Below are positions 24,468 through 31,685 of a stretch of DNA of 64,000 nucleotides, one piece after another (positions within the stretch are counted from its first letter, which is position 1; each line of letters opens with the position of its first letter). The DNA is from an uncultured Bacteroidia bacterium. Its GTDB lineage: Bacteria > Bacteroidota > Bacteroidia > Bacteroidales > UBA932. Below the pieces are notes generated by a model that saw nothing but the letters and a program-made list of their open reading frames with translations, was not told the DNA's origin and did no database searches. Both the position numbers and the translations under genes were made by a program. Location of the stretch: positions 83,810 to 147,809 of the forward strand of contig CADBRH010000035.1 in assembly GCA_902797035.1 (NCBI GenBank). The letters run 5' to 3'.

Positions 24468-25757
24468 ATGAAAAAGACACTCAGTATCATGGCGGTGGCG
24501 CTGATTCTCACCGCCTGCGCGGCCGACAGGGAACACATCCTTAAGGTCTATAACTGGAGCGATTACATCGACGAGGCTCTTGTCGAGGAGTTCGAGGAGT
24601 GGTATGAGGAGCAGACCGGCGATTTCGTGAAAATCGTCTATCAAACTTTTGATATCAATGAGACGATGCTCTCAAAGATCGAGAAAGGTCATGAGGATTA
24701 CGACGTGGTCTGTCCCTCGGACTATATCATCGAGAGGATGGTTCGGGACGATCTCGTCATTCCCATCGAGATGGACTTCGGGGAAACTCCCAACTACATT
24801 GAGGGTAGTCTTTCGCCATACATCACATCATGCCTGAAATCGTTGGTCACAGGCGACAAAGACGCCAGCGACTACGCTGTGGGATATATGTGGGGCACGA
24901 CCGGTTTCATCTACAACACCAAGTATGTCGATCCGGAGGACCTGCGCACATGGGATGTGCTTCGTAACCCCAAATACGCCGGGAAGATATTCGTGAAGGA
25001 CGCCGCCCGGGACGTTTACAGCCAGGTTATCCAGTATTTGAAAAAGGACGAGATAGCGGCCGGGACGGTCACCCGCGAGGAGCTTTTGGCGATCCCCTCC
25101 AAAGAGAACGTCGACCTGGTCGAGAATTATCTGATGCAGATCAAAGGACAGGTGGCCGGCTACGAGGCTGATTTCGGGAAAGACCAGATGACACAGGGGC
25201 GCGGATGGATAAGCCTGAACTGGAGCGGTGACGCTTGCTGGGCAAGGGACGAGGCGGCTGCGGTCGGAGTGGAACTGGATTATGTGATCCCGGACGAGGG
25301 CGCGACCGTCTGGTTCGACGGCTGGGTAATTCCCAAATACGCCAAGAATGTCAAGGCGGCGAGCTATTTCATCAACTTCATGTGCAAGCCCGAGAACGCC
25401 ATTCGCAACTCCGAGGAGATCGGATACGTCAGCGCCTGCGGCACGCCGGAGATTCTCGAGCATTTCAGAGACGACGAGTATGACCCTATCGATCTCACGT
25501 ACTTCTTCGGTGAGGGGGCGGACTCCATCAGGATAGACCCGGTGTTGTATCCCGACAAGGCCGTTATCGAGAGTTGCGCGCTGGAGCATGACTGGGGCGA
25601 GGACTCCCAGATGCTTATCGAGATGTGGTCCAGGGTAAAGGGCAACGAGGCCAGCGCGATGACCTACATCATCATCAGCGCGTTATTCGTGGCTCTCATC
25701 GCGGGAGTGGTCGCTTCCAAGAGCAAGAAGAATTCCAGAGGGAAGAGAAGAAGATAA
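24468..25757 (+). CDS. potD: polyamine-binding lipoprotein with C-terminal membrane anchor
   Basis: A 429-residue substrate-binding protein of the PotD/PotF type. The lipoprotein signal is 'MKKTLSIMAVALILTAC' (Cys17). The mature chain opens with 'ILKVYNWSDYIDEALVEEFEEWY', the polyamine-binding signature, and has 'YDVVCPSDYIIERMV', 'VGYMWGTTGFIYN' and 'WDVLRNPKYAGKI'. After the normal end of the fold ('EMWSRVKGNEASAM'), about 30 extra residues form a hydrophobic helix ('YIIISALFVALIAGVVAS') and a very basic tail ('KSKKNSRGKRRR'). The protein would thus be anchored at both ends. This is unusual for PotD and may fix it close to PotBC. Confidence 0.92.
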   Translation: MKKTLSIMAVALILTACAADREHILKVYNWSDYIDEALVEEFEEWYEEQTGDFVKIVYQTFDINETMLSKIEKGHEDYDVVCPSDYIIERMVRDDLVIPIEMDFGETPNYIEGSLSPYITSCLKSLVTGDKDASDYAVGYMWGTTGFIYNTKYVDPEDLRTWDVLRNPKYAGKIFVKDAARDVYSQVIQYLKKDEIAAGTVTREELLAIPSKENVDLVENYLMQIKGQVAGYEADFGKDQMTQGRGWISLNWSGDACWARDEAAAVGVELDYVIPDEGATVWFDGWVIPKYAKNVKAASYFINFMCKPENAIRNSEEIGYVSACGTPEILEHFRDDEYDPIDLTYFFGEGADSIRIDPVLYPDKAVIESCALEHDWGEDSQMLIEMWSRVKGNEASAMTYIIISALFVALIAGVVASKSKKNSRGKRRR

Positions 25758-25760
25758 TCG

Positions 25761-26507
25761 ATGGGTGTCACTGTCCAGCCTGACAAGAAGGTCCGCGGCG
25801 ATTTTACCGTGAAATGCCATGAGGTGGATTCGGCCAAACGTCTGAAGCCGTCAGCTTTCATGGACATGGCGCAGGAAATGGCCTACCAAGCCGCCTCCGC
25901 CATGAGATTCGGCTACGACGAGCTGATCGTGAAGAACATGGCATGGGTCATGTCTAGGATGCGGTTCCGTTTCCTGAAGGCTCCCCTTTGGGGCGATGAG
26001 ATAACTGTACTCACTTGGCATCGAGGGGCTTTCGGCCCCTTTTTCGTCAGGGATTTCGAAGTCTTGTCCCCCCGTGGCGAGAGACTGGTCGAGGCCACCA
26101 GTTCATGGGTGGTGATAGACGTATCGAACAGAAGGATGGCGAGGCCGGAAGACATCCTCCCGTCGGATGACACCGCATGCGGGGACTTCGCCATAGAGAC
26201 ACCCGCCGGCAAGGTGACCATGCCGCGGTCAATACAGCCTGAATATGTCACGACCCATAAGGTGGCGTACTCGGACATAGATCTTGTCGGCCACACCAAC
26301 AACGCCCGCTACGTGTCCTGGGCGATGGACTGCCTGGACTACGGGGAAAGAGGAATCAAGGCCGATGAGGTTGAGATAGTTTTTCATCACGAGACAAGGC
26401 CAGGCGACGAGGTGGCGCTTTACAGGGCCACCGATGCCGGACAATGTTTCGTCGAAGGCCGTATCGGGGAGACGTCAGTGTTTCGTGCGAGATTCGGAAT
26501 TAATTAA
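25761..26507 (+). CDS. acyl-ACP thioesterase
   Basis: A 248-residue double hot-dog protein of the acyl-[acyl-carrier-protein] thioesterase (FatA/B-like bacterial) family, which releases fatty acids from ACP in the cytoplasm. The first hot-dog has 'HEVDSAKRLKPSAFMDMAQEMAYQAASAM' and 'WVMSRMRFRFLKAPLWGDEITVLTW'. The second has the catalytic region 'VAYSDIDLVGHTNNARYVSWAMD' (about residues 170-192) with the conserved Asp, His and Asn. It lies 3 bases after potD and 2 before a YiiX-like gene, so it travels in the same transcript, although there is no obvious functional link to polyamine import. Confidence 0.88.
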   Translation: MGVTVQPDKKVRGDFTVKCHEVDSAKRLKPSAFMDMAQEMAYQAASAMRFGYDELIVKNMAWVMSRMRFRFLKAPLWGDEITVLTWHRGAFGPFFVRDFEVLSPRGERLVEATSSWVVIDVSNRRMARPEDILPSDDTACGDFAIETPAGKVTMPRSIQPEYVTTHKVAYSDIDLVGHTNNARYVSWAMDCLDYGERGIKADEVEIVFHHETRPGDEVALYRATDAGQCFVEGRIGETSVFRARFGIN

Positions 26508-26509
26508 AA

Positions 26510-27190
26510 ATGAATATGTTAAAGAAATCAATATTCGCGGTTTTCACGGTCGCGGCCTTACTCCATTCATGCGTGAGATCCTCGGAAGATCGCATACGGA
26601 CAGGCGATCTCATATTCGTCGGGATACCGATAGATTATTCCATCGAGGACGACTCGCTCGAAGGGGCCGTCGCCAGCTCGACCGGATCTCCGGACAGCCT
26701 TAACCTGATCCATGTGGCGATCGCCGAGGTGTCTTCCGACACCACATGGATTATCGACGCGACTATCGCCCACGGGGTGGACCGCCATCCGCTGGACACC
26801 TTCCTCACGGACTTCACCCTGAAGGACGGCTCGTTGCCGGTATTCATAGTCAAAAGACTCAAGGACCCTTCCAATGCCGCCGAGTACGTGGAGAACTGCA
26901 AGAGATTCCTCGGACAGCCCTACGATGTTCATTTCCTGCCTGACAACGACTCGCTCTATTGCAGTGAGCTTGTAAGGGACAGCTACGTCGGTCCTGACGG
27001 GAATTATGTTTTTGACATCGCCCCGATGAACTTCAAGGATCCCGAAGGGAATATGCCCCTCTATTGGGAACAACTCTTCGGCCTTCTGGGACAGAGTGTC
27101 CCGCAGGACGTCCCAGGGACAAATCCCCAGGAGATGTCCCGGTCAGAAGCCCTCAAAACAGTGGAAGTATCATTAGACAAACGATATTAG
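26510..27190 (+). CDS. YiiX-like permuted papain-fold hydrolase, lipoprotein
   Basis: A 226-residue protein with a lipoprotein signal ('MNMLKKSIFAVFTVAALLHSC', Cys21). The NlpC/P60-related YiiX/YaeF pattern is present: 'IRTGDLIFVGIP', His68 in 'NLIHVAIAEV', and the Cys nucleophile Cys151 in 'SLYCSELVRDSY'. In the permuted fold the His precedes the Cys, as seen. Family members are amidases or acyl-hydrolases of unknown natural substrate. It lies 2 bases after the thioesterase gene and 16 bases before a C69 dipeptidase gene; a shared envelope-remodelling role is possible but unproven. Confidence 0.82.
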   Translation: MNMLKKSIFAVFTVAALLHSCVRSSEDRIRTGDLIFVGIPIDYSIEDDSLEGAVASSTGSPDSLNLIHVAIAEVSSDTTWIIDATIAHGVDRHPLDTFLTDFTLKDGSLPVFIVKRLKDPSNAAEYVENCKRFLGQPYDVHFLPDNDSLYCSELVRDSYVGPDGNYVFDIAPMNFKDPEGNMPLYWEQLFGLLGQSVPQDVPGTNPQEMSRSEALKTVEVSLDKRY

Positions 27191-27206
27191 AAAAACGAAT
27201 CGTACC

Positions 27207-28901
27207 ATGAAGAAAGCAATCCTTACGGTCGCGATGGTATTCGTCACCGCCGCCGCTTTCGCCTGCACGAATCTGATCGTGGGCAAAAAGGCTTCCATAG
27301 ACGGAAGCGTGATCTGCACCTACAACTGCGACGGCTTCGGCTTCGCGTCTCCCCTTACCTACAGCGCCCCCGGCCGTCACGCCGAAGGAGAGATGATCGC
27401 CTTGAGGGGCTGGGGACCCAGCGCCGGGAACCGTCTTATCCCTCAAGCGTCATACACTTACGGGGTTGTGGGCCTGATGAACGAGAACCAAGTCTCCATC
27501 GTCGAGACAACCTGGGGCGGCCGCGACGAGCTCACGAACCGTGAAGGCTGGTTCGACTATTTCACCCTGATGGGCATTGTCCTCCAGAGAGCCACCACGG
27601 CGAGGGAGGCTATCGCGTGCATGCATCAGCTCGTCCAGGAATATGGTTACAGCAGCAGCGGCGAGTCCTTCGCCGTCTGCGACAAGGACGAGGCATGGAT
27701 AATGGAGCTTATCGGAAAGGGCAAGGACCGCAAAGGCGGTGTCTGGGTGGCCATGAGAGTCCCCGACGACTGCATCTGCGCCTATGCCAACTCCAGCCGC
27801 ATCCAGAAGTTCCCCCAGGCCAAGAAGGTCGACAAGAAACTCGGATTCTGCGTTGTCGAGGGCGAGTGCATGTACTCCGCCGACGTGATCTCATTCGCCA
27901 GGGAGATGGGTTATTACGACGGTCCTGACTCCGAGTTTAGTTTCCGCGAGGCCTATGGCCCGATGGACTTCGGCACCATCCGCTACTGCGAGGCAAGAGT
28001 CTGGAGCTTCTTCCGCCACCACTATGACACCGATGTCATGGACAGCTACCTGCCCTACATCAACGGTGACATGAGCCAGATCGATCACCTCCCCCTCTGG
28101 ATCAAGCCTGTCAAGCCCGTGTCCGTCCGCGACATAATGAATGACATGCGCGACCACTACGAGGGAACGGCCCTTGACATGACCGCCGACCTCAGCGCTG
28201 GTCCTTGGGCGTCACCTTACCGCAACCAGCCTGTCAACTACAAGTCCAGCGACGGGACCGACATGTTCCGCGAGAGGCCGATCGGATGCCAGCAGAGCGG
28301 CATGACCATGGTCTGCCAGATGAGGGATTGGCTCCCCGACGCCGTGGGCGGTGTCACATACTTCAACATGGATGACGCCTCCATGATCGCCTATGTCCCC
28401 GCGTATTGCGGAATCAACCGCGTCCCGGACCCCTTCCGCGCGGAGAACAACAGCATGAACGAGTTCAGCGTGAAGAGCGCTTTCTGGATGAACAATTTCG
28501 TGGCGAATATGGTCTATCCACGCTACAGCGCCATGATCGGCGACCTCAAGGAGGCCCAGACCGAGCTCGAGGACTTCTACGCGAAAGACCAGGAGGAGGT
28601 CGAGAAGCGGGCCGTGGAGATGACCCCGACAGACCTTACCGAGTACCTGACCGGCAAGACAATCTCCTACACCGACATGATGATGAAGCGCTGGGACAAG
28701 CTCGCCAAGCTCTTGATAGTCAAATTCAATGACCAGAGTATCCGTGCCAGCCAGAACGGCGAGATCGTCAGCGGACGTCCCGGTCCGGGATTCCAGAGGC
28801 CCGTGGCTCCCGCCTACTCCCCGGTCTTCATCGACGCGGTCAAAGCCCAGACCGGTAACCGTTACGTCAAGCCTCAGGAAATCAAGATAAAGGAAAGATA
28901 G
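27207..28901 (+). CDS. C69 family dipeptidase
   Basis: A 564-residue Ntn-hydrolase dipeptidase. The signal peptide 'MKKAILTVAMVFVTAAAFA' is removed so that Cys20 ('CTNLIVGKKASIDGSVI') becomes the N-terminal nucleophile. Further family motifs are 'GVVGLMNENQVSIVETTWGGR', 'EAWIMELIGKGKDRKGGVWVAMRVPDDCICAYAN' and the late 'WMNNFVANMVYPRY'. The length is normal for secreted Bacteroidetes members. It ends the long plus-strand run that began with the DUF389 gene and is convergent with the phosphoesterase operon 10 bases away. A second C69-type domain is found in the fusion at 58872-61118. Confidence 0.9.
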   Translation: MKKAILTVAMVFVTAAAFACTNLIVGKKASIDGSVICTYNCDGFGFASPLTYSAPGRHAEGEMIALRGWGPSAGNRLIPQASYTYGVVGLMNENQVSIVETTWGGRDELTNREGWFDYFTLMGIVLQRATTAREAIACMHQLVQEYGYSSSGESFAVCDKDEAWIMELIGKGKDRKGGVWVAMRVPDDCICAYANSSRIQKFPQAKKVDKKLGFCVVEGECMYSADVISFAREMGYYDGPDSEFSFREAYGPMDFGTIRYCEARVWSFFRHHYDTDVMDSYLPYINGDMSQIDHLPLWIKPVKPVSVRDIMNDMRDHYEGTALDMTADLSAGPWASPYRNQPVNYKSSDGTDMFRERPIGCQQSGMTMVCQMRDWLPDAVGGVTYFNMDDASMIAYVPAYCGINRVPDPFRAENNSMNEFSVKSAFWMNNFVANMVYPRYSAMIGDLKEAQTELEDFYAKDQEEVEKRAVEMTPTDLTEYLTGKTISYTDMMMKRWDKLAKLLIVKFNDQSIRASQNGEIVSGRPGPGFQRPVAPAYSPVFIDAVKAQTGNRYVKPQEIKIKER

Positions 28902-28911
28902 TCTCTCTCCC

Positions 28912-30030
28912 CTATTCGATGACCATGTCGAACTGGTCGTGAGGGGCGACGCGCCTCGAGAGGTGCCTTGTCAAAGGGGATATCCCGAACAAAGGTGAGT
29001 AAGTCCTGACCTTGACGGTTTTCCCGTCTGGCATGAACTCAAGGATACGAATCCATCCGTCTCCACCGTTCCCTTCCCAGCCTCCGCCCAGAGTCTGAAC
29101 ATTGAACATCATCTGATGAACCGGCTTACCGGCGACATTATTGTCCACCCGGTAAGCCGTGCTCATTATGTAATCCTCCTCGGGATCTCCGCTCTTGGCT
29201 GGAGAGCCGGTGTGGCCGCAAATCACCATACGGATATTGGGCACCTGGCTTATCAGGTTGTCCCAGAGCATCTTCCCGGAGTGATTACCCTCCTGCTTTG
29301 TGACCCAGTAGCCCTCATTCTCGGTGTACTTGGCGGTCTTCTCATGGAGATAGGAGTGCGTCAGGTAGATGACATAATCATCCTTGTACTTGTCCGATGT
29401 GACAAGTCCCCTGGCCCACTCGACAGCGCCCGCGGACGGAGCGAACTCGGAGCTTATCACGAGTATCTTGTGGTCCCATCCCGGCATCTCGAACTCGAAA
29501 GCCGCGTTCTCCATCGACGCGTCTCCTTTCCTATTGGGATACTCGGCCTTCAGGCACTCCTTGTACGCCGAGCTCCTCTCGAAGGTTATATATTTCGGGA
29601 AATTGGTATTGTAGTTCTCGCTGCGCCGGAAACCATAGTCATGGTTGCCGCCGCAGGAGATGAAAGGGACCCTGTCATCTATCCTCTCCAGCGAGCGGCT
29701 AACGCTCTCCCACATCTGCGCGGAGCTCTGATTGAGCATGTCGCGGTTCAGGGCGTTATTGTCATTCTGCTCCACAAGGTCACCCGTACATAAGACCGCC
29801 TTAATGTTCAAATGGTCCACATTATCTGAGACCCAGAGCGTGGTCAACTCGAATATCGGCTGGTTGATGTCGTATTTGACATATCCCTGCGGATCCCCGA
29901 AAAGGATTATCGTGGAGGAGGCCGGATCGGTCAGATCCTGCCTGTCAGCCCTGTGCTGGGCCGACGAGACGGCCGCGGAAATAATCGCCACCGCCACCAA
30001 CGCTATTCTTCTCATGCCGGTATAAATCAT
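28912..30030 (-). CDS. secreted calcineurin-like metallophosphoesterase
   Basis: A 372-residue protein with an N-terminal signal ('MRRIALVAVAIISAAVSSAQ', starting at either the ATG at 30030 or the one at 30015). The five metallophosphatase motifs appear in order: 'ILFGDPQG' (D-x-Q variant of D-x-H), 'CTGDLVEQND' (GDxxxxxD), 'CGGNHDYGF' (GNHD), 'YLTHSYLH' (His) and 'VICGHTGSP' (GHxG). It acts in the periplasm or on the surface; the substrate is unknown. The ATG overlaps the PqqD-like gene stop by one base (TAATG), so it belongs to the kinase/peptidase/PqqD operon. Confidence 0.87.
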   Translation of the reverse strand: MIYTGMRRIALVAVAIISAAVSSAQHRADRQDLTDPASSTIILFGDPQGYVKYDINQPIFELTTLWVSDNVDHLNIKAVLCTGDLVEQNDNNALNRDMLNQSSAQMWESVSRSLERIDDRVPFISCGGNHDYGFRRSENYNTNFPKYITFERSSAYKECLKAEYPNRKGDASMENAAFEFEMPGWDHKILVISSEFAPSAGAVEWARGLVTSDKYKDDYVIYLTHSYLHEKTAKYTENEGYWVTKQEGNHSGKMLWDNLISQVPNIRMVICGHTGSPAKSGDPEEDYIMSTAYRVDNNVAGKPVHQMMFNVQTLGGGWEGNGGDGWIRILEFMPDGKTVKVRTYSPLFGISPLTRHLSRRVAPHDQFDMVIE

Positions 30031-30305
30031 TATCTAGCCACAACTCCCGCCTCTATCCATCTGGCGGCCACCTCAGAGGCGGCGGAGAAAGCCTTCTCAT
30101 AAGTGACGTCGTATTTGTCAGTCAGGAGATTCGCCAAATCCTCCACTGTGAAATCCTTTCCCTCGACATTATTCCACAGATACGCCGCGGAGTCATTCAT
30201 GGAGACCATCTTCTTGAAATCGACCTGAGCCACGCCCTCGCCTATCACGATATGATGCCCGGCGATGGAGCGTAACGCGAAACCATCTTTAATTCTCATT
30301 TCCAA
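30030..30305 (-). CDS. PqqD-like (RRE-type) small protein
   Basis: A 91-residue protein with the winged-helix PqqD pattern: 'IKDGFALRSIAGHHIVIGEG' (N-terminal beta-hairpin), 'VSMNDSAAYLWNNVEGKDFTVEDLANLLTDKYDVTYEKAFSAASEVAARWIEAGVV'. The 'LNDSAAYLW' turn and 'TVEDLANLL' helix are the usual landmarks of PqqD or RiPP recognition elements, which bind leader peptides. It overlaps the S24-like gene by 10 bases and the phosphoesterase gene by 1. No precursor peptide gene is visible in or next to the operon. An alternative start at 30299 is equally good. Confidence 0.82.
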   Translation of the reverse strand: MEMRIKDGFALRSIAGHHIVIGEGVAQVDFKKMVSMNDSAAYLWNNVEGKDFTVEDLANLLTDKYDVTYEKAFSAASEVAARWIEAGVVAR

Positions 30306-30745
30306 ATTCTTTTATGTATAACCACTAACACTTTCCGTATCGGTAGAAGAAGGCGCCAAATCCTCCCTTTGCCAGGCTTGACTCTTCTTCCGCTCTCTTT
30401 ATGGATCTCACTCACGATACCTTTCACGTCATCAACGACGCAACGCTCGGTTCCCTTGACATTACCATCACCCATCAGAGTGAGGCGAGAGCCTTCAACC
30501 ATGATCACTCGGTGCATGATATATCTTCCCTTAACCATCGCCAGGACTATGTCCCCGACTTCCGGCGATCGGCTGAGCGATGTCAAGACCACACTGTCCC
30601 TGCCGCCTATGATGAAAGGACGCATGCTGTCGCCTTTAGGTGTTATCCGGACCTCTTTCCCCTCCTTGAGGAAAGACTCGACCAAATTGAAATAATTCTT
30701 AAGCTCCAGAAACCGGACTTCTGTGACTTGAGGTATCTTATCCAT
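30296..30745 (-). CDS. S24/S26 family peptidase, Ser-His type
   Basis: A 149-residue protein with the signal-peptidase-like fold of LexA/SPase: Ser40 in 'PKGDSMRPFI' (nucleophile), 'GDIVLAMVKGRYIMHRVI' (residues 64-81) and 'MGDGN' (91-95). In bacterial SPase I the partner of the Ser is a Lys. Here His78 stands at that place ('HRV'), as in archaeal and ER-type signal peptidases (Sec11). No membrane segment precedes the catalytic Ser, so the protein looks soluble or peripherally attached; the C-terminal 'WRLLLPIRKVLVVIHKRIWK' could be amphipathic. It overlaps the kinase-like gene by 8 bases and the PqqD gene by 10. Confidence 0.8.
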   Translation of the reverse strand: MDKIPQVTEVRFLELKNYFNLVESFLKEGKEVRITPKGDSMRPFIIGGRDSVVLTSLSRSPEVGDIVLAMVKGRYIMHRVIMVEGSRLTLMGDGNVKGTERCVVDDVKGIVSEIHKESGRRVKPGKGRIWRLLLPIRKVLVVIHKRIWK

Positions 30746-31613
30746 GGCCTATAACCTCTTTGGAGCAAACAATGGCGGCGTTGTCGTCAGGCAGGCAGTC
30801 CAGCAGGTAGGAAGGTACTTTCTCAACCACGGCGGAGACAGTCGCGAAAAGGCCGTCCGCGACACTTTTGATGGCCCTTAAGCCAGAGGATGATGAATAT
30901 AATGACGCGAAGGCGTCGATGACCTCCATACGGTGGATGGCGTCATGAGGGGCCCTGTTGATCCTGACTATCGCCCCCACAGGGAAATCCCTGGCGATAT
31001 AACATGGAGTCTTGCCGCTCCACGGGGTCCCGAAAACCCTCGGCACCCCGTCAACGATCCTGATGACAGGGTTGTCGTCATTCAGGAGTCTGGATCCGGG
31101 GATATTCTTAAGCCACAGACGGCTGTGAGTGCTTTTCCCGGTGCCGCTTTTCCCGAGGAACAGGAAGCCCTTGCCCTCATTCACCACGCAGGAGGCGTGA
31201 ATCTCTATCGTGTCCAAAGCGGCGGTCCTGAAAGCGTACAGAAGCATCAGGGCGTTATTAATGCAGAAGACCTTGTCCGAAACGGTCGTCAGGCGTCCGG
31301 CCGAGAAATCCCCGGACACTATCATCCTGCCGGATATATCCTGATGGCCGAAAGGAGCCAACTCGAAAAGATAACCCCCATCCACGGTGTAAATGTCTAT
31401 TCTCTGCTCCATGGTCTCGGGCTTGGAAAGATACAAATCCCTCTTTCCGGACATTTCAAAACCCTGAACTAGTTCCAGCGAGAAAAGGACCTCCCCTGTC
31501 CCGCTGACAACGAAGGGTTCATAGTTAGCTAGACTGTCCCATGTGTTGTCCCCTTCCTCAAGAGACAACGAGAAAAGATGCCCGGCGACACAGTATGTCT
31601 TTTTCACCGCCAT
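30738..31613 (-). CDS. HPr-kinase-like protein (RiPP-type serine kinase homologue)
   Basis: A 291-residue protein from the ATG at 31613. The open frame extends to 31868 but would read through the divergent antiporter gene, so the later ATG, placed after a -7 box, is preferred. Walker A 'GKSGTGKST' lies at about 154-162, followed by 'SRLLNDDNPVIRI' (about 175-187), the HPrK-type acidic motif, and 'VFGTPWSGK'. True HPr kinase has the P-loop in a longer conserved C-terminal domain and a partner HPr. Homologues in lasso and other RiPP clusters phosphorylate precursor peptides. It begins an operon with the S24-like, PqqD-like and phosphoesterase genes. Confidence 0.78.
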   Translation of the reverse strand: MAVKKTYCVAGHLFSLSLEEGDNTWDSLANYEPFVVSGTGEVLFSLELVQGFEMSGKRDLYLSKPETMEQRIDIYTVDGGYLFELAPFGHQDISGRMIVSGDFSAGRLTTVSDKVFCINNALMLLYAFRTAALDTIEIHASCVVNEGKGFLFLGKSGTGKSTHSRLWLKNIPGSRLLNDDNPVIRIVDGVPRVFGTPWSGKTPCYIARDFPVGAIVRINRAPHDAIHRMEVIDAFASLYSSSSGLRAIKSVADGLFATVSAVVEKVPSYLLDCLPDDNAAIVCSKEVIGHG

Positions 31614-31632
31614 GGATTGTGGATGCACACCA

Positions 31633-31640
31633 CAAATATA
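31633..31640 (-). promoter_or_regulatory. -7 box of the kinase/S24/PqqD operon
   Basis: On the minus strand TATATTTG (31640-31633) matches TAnnTTTG exactly and ends 19 bases before the ATG at 31613. No TTG is found at the right distance upstream; the spacer here is shared with the divergent antiporter gene. Confidence 0.45.
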
Positions 31641-31685
31641 GCAATAGTCGGGCAATCGATAAAATTTTAGTAAATTCGCGTATAT

